Below the pieces are notes generated by a model. The model was given only the letters and a program-made list of their open reading frames with translations. It had not been told where the DNA came from and did no database searches. From Paludibacter sp963678465 (GTDB lineage Bacteria; Bacteroidota; Bacteroidia; Bacteroidales; Paludibacteraceae), in the NCBI GenBank assembly GCA_963678465.1, contig OY782858.1, positions 1,364,001 through 1,428,000 on the forward strand: a DNA stretch of 64,000 nucleotides. Reading direction: 5' to 3'. This document shows positions 18,676-27,249 of the stretch, in pieces. The translations under genes were made by a program, and so were the position numbers. Within the stretch, counting starts at the first letter, position 1, and each line of letters starts with the position of its first letter.

Positions 18676-21015
18676 ATGAACAAACTCAATAGTTTTATTT
18701 TAACAGCCATTCTATTTACACTGATTGGTTGTAGTAAATCCAGTTCATTAACTGAACAGGAAAGAATTACAGAGCAACGCATCGACAGCATTATGTCCCA
18801 ACTGACGCTCGAAGAAAAAGTGGGACAAATGGCACAATACACAATAGATGTCGTTGGTAAATCGGCAGGAATGGGAAATAGTGTTGAACCTTTTCAATTC
18901 GACAAAGCCAAACTCGATACCATCTTGCGCCAATACAAAGCAGGGTCTATACTCAATACCACCAACAACAAAGCTCAAACACCTGAAACATGGGCGTTTA
19001 TTGTAAAAACAATTCAGGAAATAGCCATTACAGAAACCGGCATACCGGTAATTTATGGCGTTGATGCCATCCATGGCACGACTTACACTGCCGGCGCTAC
19101 CTTCTTTCCACAACAAATTGGTATGGCAGCAACCTTTAATCCTGATTTAATGGAAGAAGGCTCGCGTATTTCGGCTTACGAAACCCGCGCCTCCAATTTG
19201 CCATGGAGTTTTGCTCCTGTGCTCGATTTAGGACGCGATGCCCGATGGCCACGCATGTGGGAAACCTTTGGCGAAGATGTTTTTCTTACCTCTAAAATGG
19301 GAGTTGCTTCTGTAAAAGGTTTTCAGGGAAAAGATTTTAATAAAGTGGACAAAAATCATGTGGCTGTAAGCCTTAAACATTTTATGGGATATGGAGTACC
19401 TGCTTCAGGTAAAGACCGAACACCGGCAATTATTACCGAAAGCGATTTAAGAGAAAAACATTTCGAACCTTTCCGTCAGGCAATAAAAGCAGGTGCCCTA
19501 TCTATAATGGTTAATTCGGGCATTGTAAACAATGTTTCGACCCATGCCGACAAACGATTGCTTACCGACTGGCTGAAAAACGAACTGAACTACGATGGCG
19601 TATTGGTGACCGACTGGAACGATGTTGAAAACCTGTTTCTTCGCGACCATATTGCCGGCAATTTCAAAGAAGCTGTCATGCTATCGATCAATGCAGGCAT
19701 CGACATGGTAATGATTCCTTATCGTATGGATTTTTGTAAAAGCCTTATTGAATTGGTAAACGAAGGGAAAGTAGACCAAAAGAGAATCGACGATGCCGTA
19801 CGCCGCGTATTACGTCTTAAATTCAGACTTGGTCTTTTCGAACGTCCTTATTGGGCAGTCAACGAATATCCTGATTTTGGAAGCCCGGCTCATAAAGCTG
19901 CTGCCAAACTTGCCGCCGACGAATCGATCACTTTGCTTAAAAACGAAAACAATATATTACCATTGAAACAAGGCGCCCGCATTTTGGTAGCCGGTCCGAA
20001 TGCCAATTCGATGCGCACTTTAAACGGTGGCTGGACTTACTCATGGCAGGGTGAAAAGACAGAATTGTTTGCTTCCGAATACAATACCATTTTTGAGGCA
20101 ATAAAAAACAAATTTGGCGAAAGCAATGTGAAGTATGCAGCAGGAGTGGAATACAAAATGGACGGACAGTATTACGAAGAAAATGCGCCTGAAATCGGCA
20201 AAGCAGTAGCTGCTGCTTCGGGAGTTGATTATATTGTACTTTGCCTTGGCGAAAACACCTACTGCGAAACACCCGGTAATCTGGACGAACTTAGTTTATC
20301 CGAAAACCAACTTGAACTGGCAAAAGCACTTCAGAAAACAGGAAAACCAGTTATTCTGATACTTAACGAAGGCCGTCCACGCATTATTCGTTCGATCGAA
20401 CCGGGTTCGAAAGCGATTTTGCAGACCTATTTACCAGGAAACTATGGTGCAGATGCGTTGGCCGATATTTTGGCTGGTGATGTAAATCCAAGTGGCCGTT
20501 TACCTTACACCTATCCTAAATACGAGCAGGGTTTGATTACCTACGATCATAAACCGGGACAAAACATGGAAGGTAAAATGGAAGGAGCTTACGATTATGG
20601 AGCACAAACTTCGGTTCAATACCCTTTCGGATTCGGACTGAGCTATACTACTTTTGAGTATTCGGGTCTGGTGGTTGAGAACAAAGAATTCGTTTCAGGC
20701 GACACTATTCGGATCAATGTAGACGTAAAAAACACAGGATCGGCAAGTGGAAAAGAAACTGTTATGTTATTCAGTCGCGACATGGTGGCTGCACTAAGTC
20801 CCGATGTACGAAGATTGAGAGCTTTCGAAAAAATATCGTTAAATCCGGGCGAAATAAAGACAATAAGTCTGAAAGTATCTGCCGATGATCTAGCCTACGT
20901 AAACGAGAAAGGAAAATGGGTACTTGAAGCAGGAGAATTTATGCTTCAAACAGGAAATTTGACAGAAAAGATTGTTTGTAAGGAAAATAAAAATTGGGAA
21001 ACTCCCAATAAATAA
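18676..21015 (+). CDS. GH3 beta-glucosidase lipoprotein (BglX-like)
   Basis: 779 residues with a lipobox (LIGC, Cys19) and full GH3 layout: TIM-barrel domain (GVDAIHGTTYTAGATFFPQQIGMAATFN, SLKHFMGYG), nucleophile Asp313 in VLVTDWND, an alpha/beta sandwich domain with the LCLGENTYCETPGN stretch, and a C-terminal fibronectin-III-like domain (PFGFGLSYTTFEYSGL onward). It releases glucose from the ends of oligosaccharides, presumably in the periplasm, finishing what GH16 begins. It is the last gene of the locus and is closed by a strong terminator. Fine linkage specificity is not readable. Confidence 0.95.
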   Translation: MNKLNSFILTAILFTLIGCSKSSSLTEQERITEQRIDSIMSQLTLEEKVGQMAQYTIDVVGKSAGMGNSVEPFQFDKAKLDTILRQYKAGSILNTTNNKAQTPETWAFIVKTIQEIAITETGIPVIYGVDAIHGTTYTAGATFFPQQIGMAATFNPDLMEEGSRISAYETRASNLPWSFAPVLDLGRDARWPRMWETFGEDVFLTSKMGVASVKGFQGKDFNKVDKNHVAVSLKHFMGYGVPASGKDRTPAIITESDLREKHFEPFRQAIKAGALSIMVNSGIVNNVSTHADKRLLTDWLKNELNYDGVLVTDWNDVENLFLRDHIAGNFKEAVMLSINAGIDMVMIPYRMDFCKSLIELVNEGKVDQKRIDDAVRRVLRLKFRLGLFERPYWAVNEYPDFGSPAHKAAAKLAADESITLLKNENNILPLKQGARILVAGPNANSMRTLNGGWTYSWQGEKTELFASEYNTIFEAIKNKFGESNVKYAAGVEYKMDGQYYEENAPEIGKAVAAASGVDYIVLCLGENTYCETPGNLDELSLSENQLELAKALQKTGKPVILILNEGRPRIIRSIEPGSKAILQTYLPGNYGADALADILAGDVNPSGRLPYTYPKYEQGLITYDHKPGQNMEGKMEGAYDYGAQTSVQYPFGFGLSYTTFEYSGLVVENKEFVSGDTIRINVDVKNTGSASGKETVMLFSRDMVAALSPDVRRLRAFEKISLNPGEIKTISLKVSADDLAYVNEKGKWVLEAGEFMLQTGNLTEKIVCKENKNWETPNK

Positions 21016-21061
21016 AGTTTTTTAAGGGTTAGGGTTAGTCTTCATTTTTTTTGATTGGTTG

Positions 21062-21108
21062 AACGGGAATCTGTAGTTATTAAAATAACGATCAGATTCC
21101 CGTTTTTT
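21062..21108 (+). terminator. Intrinsic terminator of the utilisation locus
   Basis: Arms AACGGGAATCTG (21062-21073) and CAGATTCCCGTT (21093-21104) are perfectly complementary and are followed by a run of T; the loop holds a further small pairing. It closes the plus-strand locus just before the convergent sugar-biosynthesis genes. Confidence 0.85.
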
Positions 21109-21131
21109 ATTCTTTCACAGAACAACAAATG

Positions 21132-22157
21132 TTATTTCTGTTTTTTCCAATGCAAATCACGCACCGCATAAATGCGTTCAATCATTTCTACAACCTTTAA
21201 TCCTTCCAGCACATTTGTTGTAATTGTGCCTTTATCTCTCAGTTTATCAATTACATTTTCAATTACATAATGATGATTTTGAGCCGAGCCTTTGTAGAGT
21301 CCGTAATCGTTAGGCGGATTTGAAGGTGCAAGCTCAGGCATTTCGTAGTCCTTTACATGGCAATAAACCACTTCGTTCATATACTGCCCTGCTACCTTTA
21401 CAGTTCCTTTTTCTCCGATAATTGTAATGCTACTTTCCAGATTAGTATCCCAAACCGCTGTAGAGTAATTAAGGCTTCCCATTCCACCATTAATAAAATC
21501 GAAAGTCACCACACCACTATCCTCGAAATCAGTGAGGTCAGCATGATTAAAATCGGCAAAGTTACCGCTAATATTCTTAATATCACCGAATAACCAGTAC
21601 ATGATATCGATAAAATGCGAAAACTGGGTGAACAGCGTTCCACCATCGAGTTTAGCATCACCATGCCAGTTCCCTTTTTTATAATAACGGTCGTCACGGT
21701 TCCAGTAACAATCGAGTTTTACCATAAAAATCCGGCCTAAAACCTCGTTGTCGATGATTTCCTTCAACCAAACCGAAGGAGGTGAATAGCGGTTTTGCAT
21801 TACGCTGAATACATGTTTCGACATGGCGAGCGATTTGAACAATATTCGTTCTGCATCAGCTTTTGTAAGTGCTATAGGTTTTTCGAGCACTACATGTTTC
21901 TTTGCATGTAAAGCCTTCACTGCGTAATCGGCATGGTAGCCATTCGGCGTACAGATATTTACAACATCAATATCCAGGTCTGCCGCCAGCAAATCATCTA
22001 TTGAACTAAAAAAAGCCTCGCTAATACTTTCGAGGCCTAATTCCTTTTTCGTCAGCACATCGCATACTGCCACCAATTCGGCATCCGGATTCCGTCGAAT
22101 CATTTCTGCATGCCTTTTACCTATGTGTCCCTGACCTATAACTGCAAATTTTATCAT
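21132..22157 (-). CDS. Gfo/Idh/MocA oxidoreductase, WbpB/WlbA-like
   Basis: A 341-residue NAD-dependent oxidoreductase with a Rossmann motif GQGHIGKRH (residues 8-16), EKPIALT with the catalytic Lys94, and HFIDIMYWLFGDI in the C-terminal domain. Alongside an acetyltransferase and a DegT aminotransferase it matches the WlbA/WbpB dehydrogenase, which oxidises C3 of UDP-GlcNAc uronic acid. The gene is the last of three on this strand (40 bases after the acetyltransferase). The 6-dehydrogenase and 2-epimerase that would flank the pathway are not in the window. The pathway call relies on the three-gene context. Confidence 0.85.
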   Translation of the reverse strand: MIKFAVIGQGHIGKRHAEMIRRNPDAELVAVCDVLTKKELGLESISEAFFSSIDDLLAADLDIDVVNICTPNGYHADYAVKALHAKKHVVLEKPIALTKADAERILFKSLAMSKHVFSVMQNRYSPPSVWLKEIIDNEVLGRIFMVKLDCYWNRDDRYYKKGNWHGDAKLDGGTLFTQFSHFIDIMYWLFGDIKNISGNFADFNHADLTDFEDSGVVTFDFINGGMGSLNYSTAVWDTNLESSITIIGEKGTVKVAGQYMNEVVYCHVKDYEMPELAPSNPPNDYGLYKGSAQNHHYVIENVIDKLRDKGTITTNVLEGLKVVEMIERIYAVRDLHWKKQK

Positions 22158-22196
22158 ATTTTTTTTGCTAAAATAAATGTATAGTTATCTAATTTT

Positions 22197-22769
22197 TTAT
22201 GAAATTCTTTTTACATTTCCATTGACAAATACGTATTCCTGACCTGTTTCGGGGCAAACTGCGTGTCCTGAATCATCGAAGTTCAGTTTATGACCGTATT
22301 CACTTACCCAACCGGTTTGTCGGGCAGGATTACCCACTACAAGAGCAAAAGCCTTAACAGGTTTTGTCACCACTGTGCCCGCTCCTATCAATGCATATTC
22401 ACCAATCTCATTCCCACAAACAATAGTGGCATTAGCGCCTATGCTTGCACCTTTTCGTACAATGGTGGAAGCATATTCATTTTTGCGGTTCACGTGACTT
22501 CGTGGGTTCACTACATTTGTAAAAACCATCGAAGGACCCAAAAAAACATCATCTTCGCAAATCACTCCGGTGTACACCGAAACATTATTTTGAATTTTCA
22601 CATTACAACCCAATTTTACAGAAGGTGAAATCACAACATTCTGACCGATATTGCATCGTTCACCTATGCTGCAACCGGACATTATATGCGAAAAATGCCA
22701 TATTTTTGTTCCGTTTCCAATTTCACAACCCTCATCGACGATGGCTGTTTCGTGGGCGAAATAATTCAT
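22197..22769 (-). CDS. Left-handed beta-helix N-acetyltransferase, WbpD/WlbB-like
   Basis: 190 residues made almost entirely of hexapeptide repeats (IGNGTKIWHFSHIMSGCSIGERCNIGQNV...), with FTNVVNPRSHVNRKNEY in the middle and GAGTVVTKPVKAFALVVGNPARQTGWV near the end. This is the left-handed parallel beta-helix acetyltransferase fold. Proteins with the ENNV/NPRS pattern add acetyl from acetyl-CoA to the 3-amino group of UDP-2-acetamido-3-amino-glucuronate. It sits between the aminotransferase (94 bases upstream) and the oxidoreductase. It probably works as a cytoplasmic trimer, as known for the family. Confidence 0.88.
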   Translation of the reverse strand: MNYFAHETAIVDEGCEIGNGTKIWHFSHIMSGCSIGERCNIGQNVVISPSVKLGCNVKIQNNVSVYTGVICEDDVFLGPSMVFTNVVNPRSHVNRKNEYASTIVRKGASIGANATIVCGNEIGEYALIGAGTVVTKPVKAFALVVGNPARQTGWVSEYGHKLNFDDSGHAVCPETGQEYVFVNGNVKRIS

Positions 22770-22862
22770 AGTTTACAGATATTAAATAGTTTGAGATGAA
22801 TTGTTTATTTGTTTCAAATGCGAGCGATTCAAAATTTATCAGATTTTCTGATAATGGTCTGT

Positions 22863-23993
22863 TTATTTCTGTACAAACTCCAACACACTTTTAGTAATGT
22901 ATTCGAGCTGTTCGGTGTCCAGTTCGGTATGCATGGGCAAAGAAAGTACACAAGCCGAAAGTTTTTCGGCTACCGGAAAGTCACCCGCCTGATAACGAAC
23001 ATCCTGATAAGCTTTTTGCAAATGTAATGGAACCGGATAATAAATCATCGCCGGTATACCTTTGGATTCAAGATGCTTTTGTAAGGCCTGACGATCCACA
23101 TCCTTTAACTTTAAAGTATATTGATGAAAAACGTGAGTCGACTGTAGGTTTCGTGCCGGAATAATCAATTGATCGACGCTTGAAAAAGCAGCATCATAGT
23201 ACGCTGCTGCTGCCTGACGGCTGGCAATATAATCGTTCAGGTATTTTAATTTCACTTCGAGCACAGCTGCCTGAATGCTATCGAGACGAGAATTAACACC
23301 TACCATATCATGATAATACCGAACTATCATGCCATGGTTAGCAATAGATCGCATTTTGGAGGCCAGCTCATCGTTGTTAGTAAAAATAGCGCCACCATCG
23401 CCAAAACAACCTAGGTTTTTTGAAGGAAAAAATGAAGTACAACCAATATCGCCCATACAACCCGAATGCACTTTTCGTCCATCGGCAAAAGTATATTCCG
23501 AACCTATCGACTGACACGCATCTTCAATCACATAAAGCTGATGCGCTTTGGCTATTTCGATAATCGACTCCATATCTGCATTTTGACCAAACAAATGAAC
23601 GGGGACTATGGCTTTAGTTTTAGGAGTTATTGCATTTTTGAGCGATGGGATGGAAATATTGAAAGTTTCGAAATCAACATCCACTAATACTGGCGTTAAG
23701 CCCAAAAGAGCAACCACTTCGGCGGTGGCAATAAAAGTAAAATCAGGTAGAATCACCTCATCTCCTTTCTTCAAACCCAAAGCCATCAAAGCAATTTGTA
23801 AAGCATCGGTACCATTTCCAACAGGAATTACGTGCTTTACATCAAGGTATTTTTCGAGTTCCTGCTGAAAGTCGTTTACCTTTCCACCTTTTATAAATGT
23901 GGTAGTATCAATAACGTGTTGAATTCCGGCATTAACTTCTTCTTTTATTTTGAGGTACTGACTGTTCAAGTCGACCATTTGTATCTTCTTCAT
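22863..23993 (-). CDS. DegT/DnrJ/EryC1 sugar aminotransferase, WbpE/WlbC-like
   Basis: A 376-residue PLP enzyme. The DegT family motifs are VGNGTDALQIAL (about 58-69), the EDACQ Asp that contacts the pyridine ring (about 158), and FFPSKNLGCFGDGGAIF with the PLP Lys192. With the next two genes it fits the aminotransferase that places an amino group on C3 of a UDP-3-keto-GlcNAc uronic acid. It is first in the three-gene minus-strand set, which starts 96 bases after the ybbR stop; a separate promoter was not identified. Product would feed O-antigen or capsule synthesis. Confidence 0.9.
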   Translation of the reverse strand: MKKIQMVDLNSQYLKIKEEVNAGIQHVIDTTTFIKGGKVNDFQQELEKYLDVKHVIPVGNGTDALQIALMALGLKKGDEVILPDFTFIATAEVVALLGLTPVLVDVDFETFNISIPSLKNAITPKTKAIVPVHLFGQNADMESIIEIAKAHQLYVIEDACQSIGSEYTFADGRKVHSGCMGDIGCTSFFPSKNLGCFGDGGAIFTNNDELASKMRSIANHGMIVRYYHDMVGVNSRLDSIQAAVLEVKLKYLNDYIASRQAAAAYYDAAFSSVDQLIIPARNLQSTHVFHQYTLKLKDVDRQALQKHLESKGIPAMIYYPVPLHLQKAYQDVRYQAGDFPVAEKLSACVLSLPMHTELDTEQLEYITKSVLEFVQK

Positions 23994-24089
23994 ATTTGAG
24001 TTTTTACATGCTTTATTTTTTTGAATACGATATCAGGACTTGGAGCTTTACAATTTAACACAAATCAATTAGAGTTAAAAACAGATTCA

Positions 24090-25076
24090 TCATTTCATTT
24101 CAATAATATATTCTACTTCCTGAGGTACTGCTTTCAGATTCGAAACAAAGCTCGTGTTATTTTCTATTCTAAGTTTCTGTTTTAAATTATTGTCTTTCGC
24201 AATCTCATTATAATCAAGCACCACCATCAGATCGTCTTGTTTTATTGAGTTAAAATGACTCATGCCAACATTGAAACTTACATTTACAAAGGCAGGGAAA
24301 GTCCGGATTATTTTATTTCCGGGGCAATTTATAACCGTCACAGGTAATTGCATTTTCTTTTCGGTAAACATCTCCACAAAGATACTTACTTTAACTTCTT
24401 CGTTAGCAAATTTTACTGATTTAATCGGTTTTAATTTACAATTTAAATAGGTGGTATCGCTTAGTTTTGCCAATTCTACCGGTTCGGTTTTGATTGTCTT
24501 CAACTTATCGAGTACGCTTTTAGGACCGAATACAGTTACTGTAGCCGGGGAAACCTGAATTTTATCGCTCAATATATATTGATGTGCCAATTCTATGTCA
24601 GCATCAAATTCTACTGCTAAGACTTTTGTATTAAGGCTTTCGTAGTGAAAAGTGAGCGCATTGGGTTTGATTTCGAGAATGGAAGTAGATGGAAGCAGAA
24701 TACGCGCTAATTTTGCCCTTATCTGATCGGACGAAATAGTTATTTCACCTTTTTCGTAAAATACTCTGCCTAAATCGAAAGAAATAGAGTTGAAATTAGG
24801 ACGGGAATAAGTAAAAAGGTTAAGTCCTTTATCTTTTACTTTAATCGTAATGTTGGCAGGATAATCATTGACAATGGCAATGTTCTTTGGGAGACTAACA
24901 AAACGCAAGGGGATTGAGATTTCAGTTTCGCGCTCCTTATCAAGCGCGTTGACAAACCAAAAGCCGGAGGCCAGAACAAGAAAGAGCAAAAAGCTTAAAA
25001 CATCCTTTGAAAAAAGGAATGATTTAAGCTTTAAAATGTAATATCTGAGTAATCTTGAGTTGCTGTTGTCAGCCAT
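24090..25076 (-). CDS. YbbR-like domain protein
   Basis: 328 residues with one N-terminal membrane span (VLSFLLFLVLASGFWFVNAL, about 28-47) and extracytoplasmic YbbR-like repeats (VSLPKNIAIVNDYPANITIKV, VSPATVTVFGPKSVLDKLKTI). In Firmicutes such proteins (CdaR) regulate a diadenylate cyclase; in Bacteroidota the role is not established. It lies eight bases after yajC, in the conserved nusB-yajC-ybbR order. Topology suggests a periplasm-facing protein. The coaE gene often found next is not here; sugar-biosynthesis genes follow instead. Confidence 0.82.
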   Translation of the reverse strand: MADNSNSRLLRYYILKLKSFLFSKDVLSFLLFLVLASGFWFVNALDKERETEISIPLRFVSLPKNIAIVNDYPANITIKVKDKGLNLFTYSRPNFNSISFDLGRVFYEKGEITISSDQIRAKLARILLPSTSILEIKPNALTFHYESLNTKVLAVEFDADIELAHQYILSDKIQVSPATVTVFGPKSVLDKLKTIKTEPVELAKLSDTTYLNCKLKPIKSVKFANEEVKVSIFVEMFTEKKMQLPVTVINCPGNKIIRTFPAFVNVSFNVGMSHFNSIKQDDLMVVLDYNEIAKDNNLKQKLRIENNTSFVSNLKAVPQEVEYIIEMK

Positions 25077-25084
25077 TTTACCCT

Positions 25085-25414
25085 TTATTTTACAGGAGCA
25101 TCAATACTATCGGCCGAAGCAAATACAGAATTTTTATCAACTTTAATGCGTACATTTTCAGCAATTTCTACAATCACCGTTGTATCTTTAATTTCCTTCA
25201 CCTTGCCGTATATTCCTCCCGAAGTTACCACTTTATCACCCGGTTGCATTGCTTCGCGTTGTTTTTTAATTTCTTTCTGACGTTTCGATTGAGGACGAAT
25301 CATGAAGAAATAGAACACTACAAAAATCAACACCATCATTAATATTCCCGAGTAACCACCCATACCTCCCTGAGCTGGAGCCGCTGCTTGTAATAAAATA
25401 CTTAGTAAATTCAT
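25085..25414 (-). CDS. yajC: Preprotein translocase accessory subunit YajC
   Basis: 109 residues with one membrane span (YSGILMMVLIFVVFYFFMIRP, about 22-42) followed by KRQKEIKKQREAMQPGDKVVTSGGIYGKVKEI, the YajC signature. YajC associates with SecDF in the inner membrane. The gene lies 107 bases after the nusB stop and has a candidate promoter of its own in that gap; ybbR follows within eight bases, so the two share a transcript. Length and motifs are typical. Confidence 0.93.
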   Translation of the reverse strand: MNLLSILLQAAAPAQGGMGGYSGILMMVLIFVVFYFFMIRPQSKRQKEIKKQREAMQPGDKVVTSGGIYGKVKEIKDTTVIVEIAENVRIKVDKNSVFASADSIDAPVK

Positions 25415-25445
25415 GTTTTTAATTTAATTAAATGATTTATGCCTG

Positions 25446-25453
25446 CAAATATA
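25446..25453 (-). promoter_or_regulatory. Candidate -7 box for yajC-ybbR
   Basis: On the minus strand this reads TATATTTG, a match to TAnnTTTG, 31 bases before the yajC ATG. No good -33 box is seen. Confidence 0.45.
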
Positions 25454-25521
25454 TGAAATAAAAATGTTAATATTACGCCATTTGTGTTGCCATTTTGCGT
25501 TTTCTCAACAAATTGTGTAAA

Positions 25522-26472
25522 TTACTTTTTATTATCGCTAAACATCACCACTTTTATAAGCTTATTATCTTTCTTTAACTGACCCACAATATTATCCAAC
25601 ACTCCGTTAATAAATGTTCCGCTTTTTTCAGTGCTATAGTTTTTTGCTATTTCTATGTATTCGTTCAATGTCACATTCACCGGAATGGTGGGAAAAACCA
25701 TTATTTCGGCCAACGCTACCTGCATTATCAGAATATCCATATAAGCAATGCGGTCGAGTTCCCAGTTTTTTGTATTTTCATCAATCATCTGTCGGTACTC
25801 GTTCCCGTGTGTCAGTACAGTACGAAGTAGTTTACGGGCAAAATCAGCATCTTCCTGATCTTTAAACATTGGTAGCAGCAATTGATTTTCTTTTGCACTC
25901 TGATCGAAACGTTTGATCGTTTTGATAACAAAACTAATAACGATTTCAAGATCATCCACCCAATAAATGCTTTGATCTTCGATAGAATTATCAAGTTCTT
26001 CGCTCTGCAAACATATTTTTTTGTAAATCTTACGCCAAATATCCTTATCGGCAGCATAATCCACAGTGGCTGCATTCATGTAGTCGGCATAAAAACCGGT
26101 CTTAATTAATTCCTCGTACAATTGCTTGATAGTGTCGGGATGATTTACCCACGATAGTTTCTGATTGGTTAAATAATCAACAAATTGAGTATTTGTTGTC
26201 AACTGCTGAATAAAACTATTGTCGATAAACCGTGTATTGGGATTTAAATCTTCTTCGCTGGGACGTAGTTTATTGCGTTTACTCTCGATGCGCGAGGCGG
26301 CATACTGGGTAATTTCGATGGACAACTGCAATAAATGAAAATACAAGTCGTAAGTTCTTTCAATGCTGTGAAACAACTCTTTTTCGGCTGCAGGAACTGA
26401 ATTTCCATCGCCTTTGTAAAATGAATATAAGATTTGTATAATCTTAATTCGTAATAATACTCGATTAATCAT
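25522..26472 (-). CDS. nusB: Transcription antitermination factor NusB, long Bacteroidota form
   Basis: 316 residues, more than twice the length of E. coli NusB. MINRVLLRIKIIQILYSFYKGD opens the protein, and the conserved NusB C-terminal helices appear late (WELDRIAYMDILIMQVALAEIMVFPTIPVNVTLNEYIEIAKNYSTEKSGTFINGVLD split across about residues 238-300). The long N-terminal part is normal for this phylum. NusB with NusE prevents premature termination on rRNA operons. A -7 box lies upstream at 26507-26514. Downstream are yajC and ybbR in the usual order. Confidence 0.93.
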   Translation of the reverse strand: MINRVLLRIKIIQILYSFYKGDGNSVPAAEKELFHSIERTYDLYFHLLQLSIEITQYAASRIESKRNKLRPSEEDLNPNTRFIDNSFIQQLTTNTQFVDYLTNQKLSWVNHPDTIKQLYEELIKTGFYADYMNAATVDYAADKDIWRKIYKKICLQSEELDNSIEDQSIYWVDDLEIVISFVIKTIKRFDQSAKENQLLLPMFKDQEDADFARKLLRTVLTHGNEYRQMIDENTKNWELDRIAYMDILIMQVALAEIMVFPTIPVNVTLNEYIEIAKNYSTEKSGTFINGVLDNIVGQLKKDNKLIKVVMFSDNKK

Positions 26473-26778
26473 AAAAATTTTAGAACGCTTTTTTCAAATT
26501 TCTGGACAAAGGTACATCTTTTATTTTAAATGCTGTAAATTTGGGCTCAAAAAATAAAATGCAAAGTTTTTGAATCAAAGTTCGTTTATAAATAAATATT
26601 TTAACGATAAAATGTAAAAAAAAGTCACTTTGTTTGATATATCCAAAAAAAATACTGAAATTTGGTGACTCAACATGATTAAAAGAATGCAAAATGCAAA
26701 ATGCAAAATTCAGAATTGAATTCAATATAGATTTTTAATTATTCATCATTATATTGTTTTACGTAAAACCAAATTAAA
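26473..26778. other. Divergent intergenic region nusB / DUF3276
   Basis: 306 bases, very AT-rich, no gene. On the minus strand TACCTTTG (26507-26514) is a good -7 box for nusB. A word-repeat tract (three copies of AATGCAAA, then AATTCAGAATTGAATTC) runs from 26686 to 26723. No clear plus-strand promoter for DUF3276 was found. Confidence 0.5.
26507..26514 (-). promoter_or_regulatory. Candidate -7 box for nusB
   Basis: Minus-strand TACCTTTG fits TAnnTTTG, 34 bases before the nusB ATG. The -33 element is weak. Confidence 0.45.
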
Positions 26779-27168
26779 ATGGAAGAGGATAAAAGAAAAA
26801 AAGAAAAAAAAGACAGTGAAATAATTTTTTCGAAAGCAATTAAAGCCGGAAAGAGAATTTACTATTTGGATGTAAAGAAAAGCAGATCCGATGATATGTT
26901 CCTGACCATCACCGAAAGCAAAAAAAAGGTGACCGGAAATAACGATGACACACAAGTGGTTTACGAAAAACATAAAATTTTTCTTTATAAAGAAGATTTC
27001 GACAGCTTCACTAAAGGGCTCGAAGAAATGATTAGTTTCGTCAAAAAGGAACAGGGTGAAACTCCTCAGCGTGAAGAAAGAAGATGGACATCTGAAATTG
27101 AAAACACAAAAGAAATTGAACAAGAGGACATTAAGCCAAAAAGTTTTTTTGATAAATTTAAGTTTTAA
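26779..27168 (+). CDS. DUF3276 PUR-alpha-like nucleic-acid-binding protein
   Basis: 129 residues: a Lys-rich N-terminus, then a PUR-like repeat (IIFSKAIKAGKRIYYLDVKKSRSDDMFLTITESKK ... VYEKHKIFLYKEDFDSFTKGLEEMISFV split over about residues 15-95) and an acidic tail ending FFDKFKF. The family is conserved in Bacteroidota and related to PUR-alpha proteins that bind single-stranded DNA or RNA; a regulatory role is inferred from the family. It stands alone on the plus strand, with a bulged terminator after it and threonine aldolase 81 bases downstream. Confidence 0.85.
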   Translation: MEEDKRKKEKKDSEIIFSKAIKAGKRIYYLDVKKSRSDDMFLTITESKKKVTGNNDDTQVVYEKHKIFLYKEDFDSFTKGLEEMISFVKKEQGETPQREERRWTSEIENTKEIEQEDIKPKSFFDKFKF

Positions 27169-27208
27169 AACAACATTTATTCATTACAAGCTCAATAAAC
27201 AAGCATCA

Positions 27209-27234
27209 AAACATCCTTTCGGATTGTTTTTTTT
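27209..27234 (+). terminator. Terminator after the DUF3276 gene
   Basis: Stem AACATCC/GGAT(T)GTT around a TTTC loop with one bulged T, followed by a run of T. It ends only about 16 bases before the threonine aldolase ATG. Confidence 0.5.
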
Positions 27235-27249
27235 AATCAAAAAAATTGA

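Noticed and set aside
22290..22628. 112-codon plus-strand frame
   Set aside because: Antisense to the hexapeptide acetyltransferase; its repeats mirror those of the real gene.
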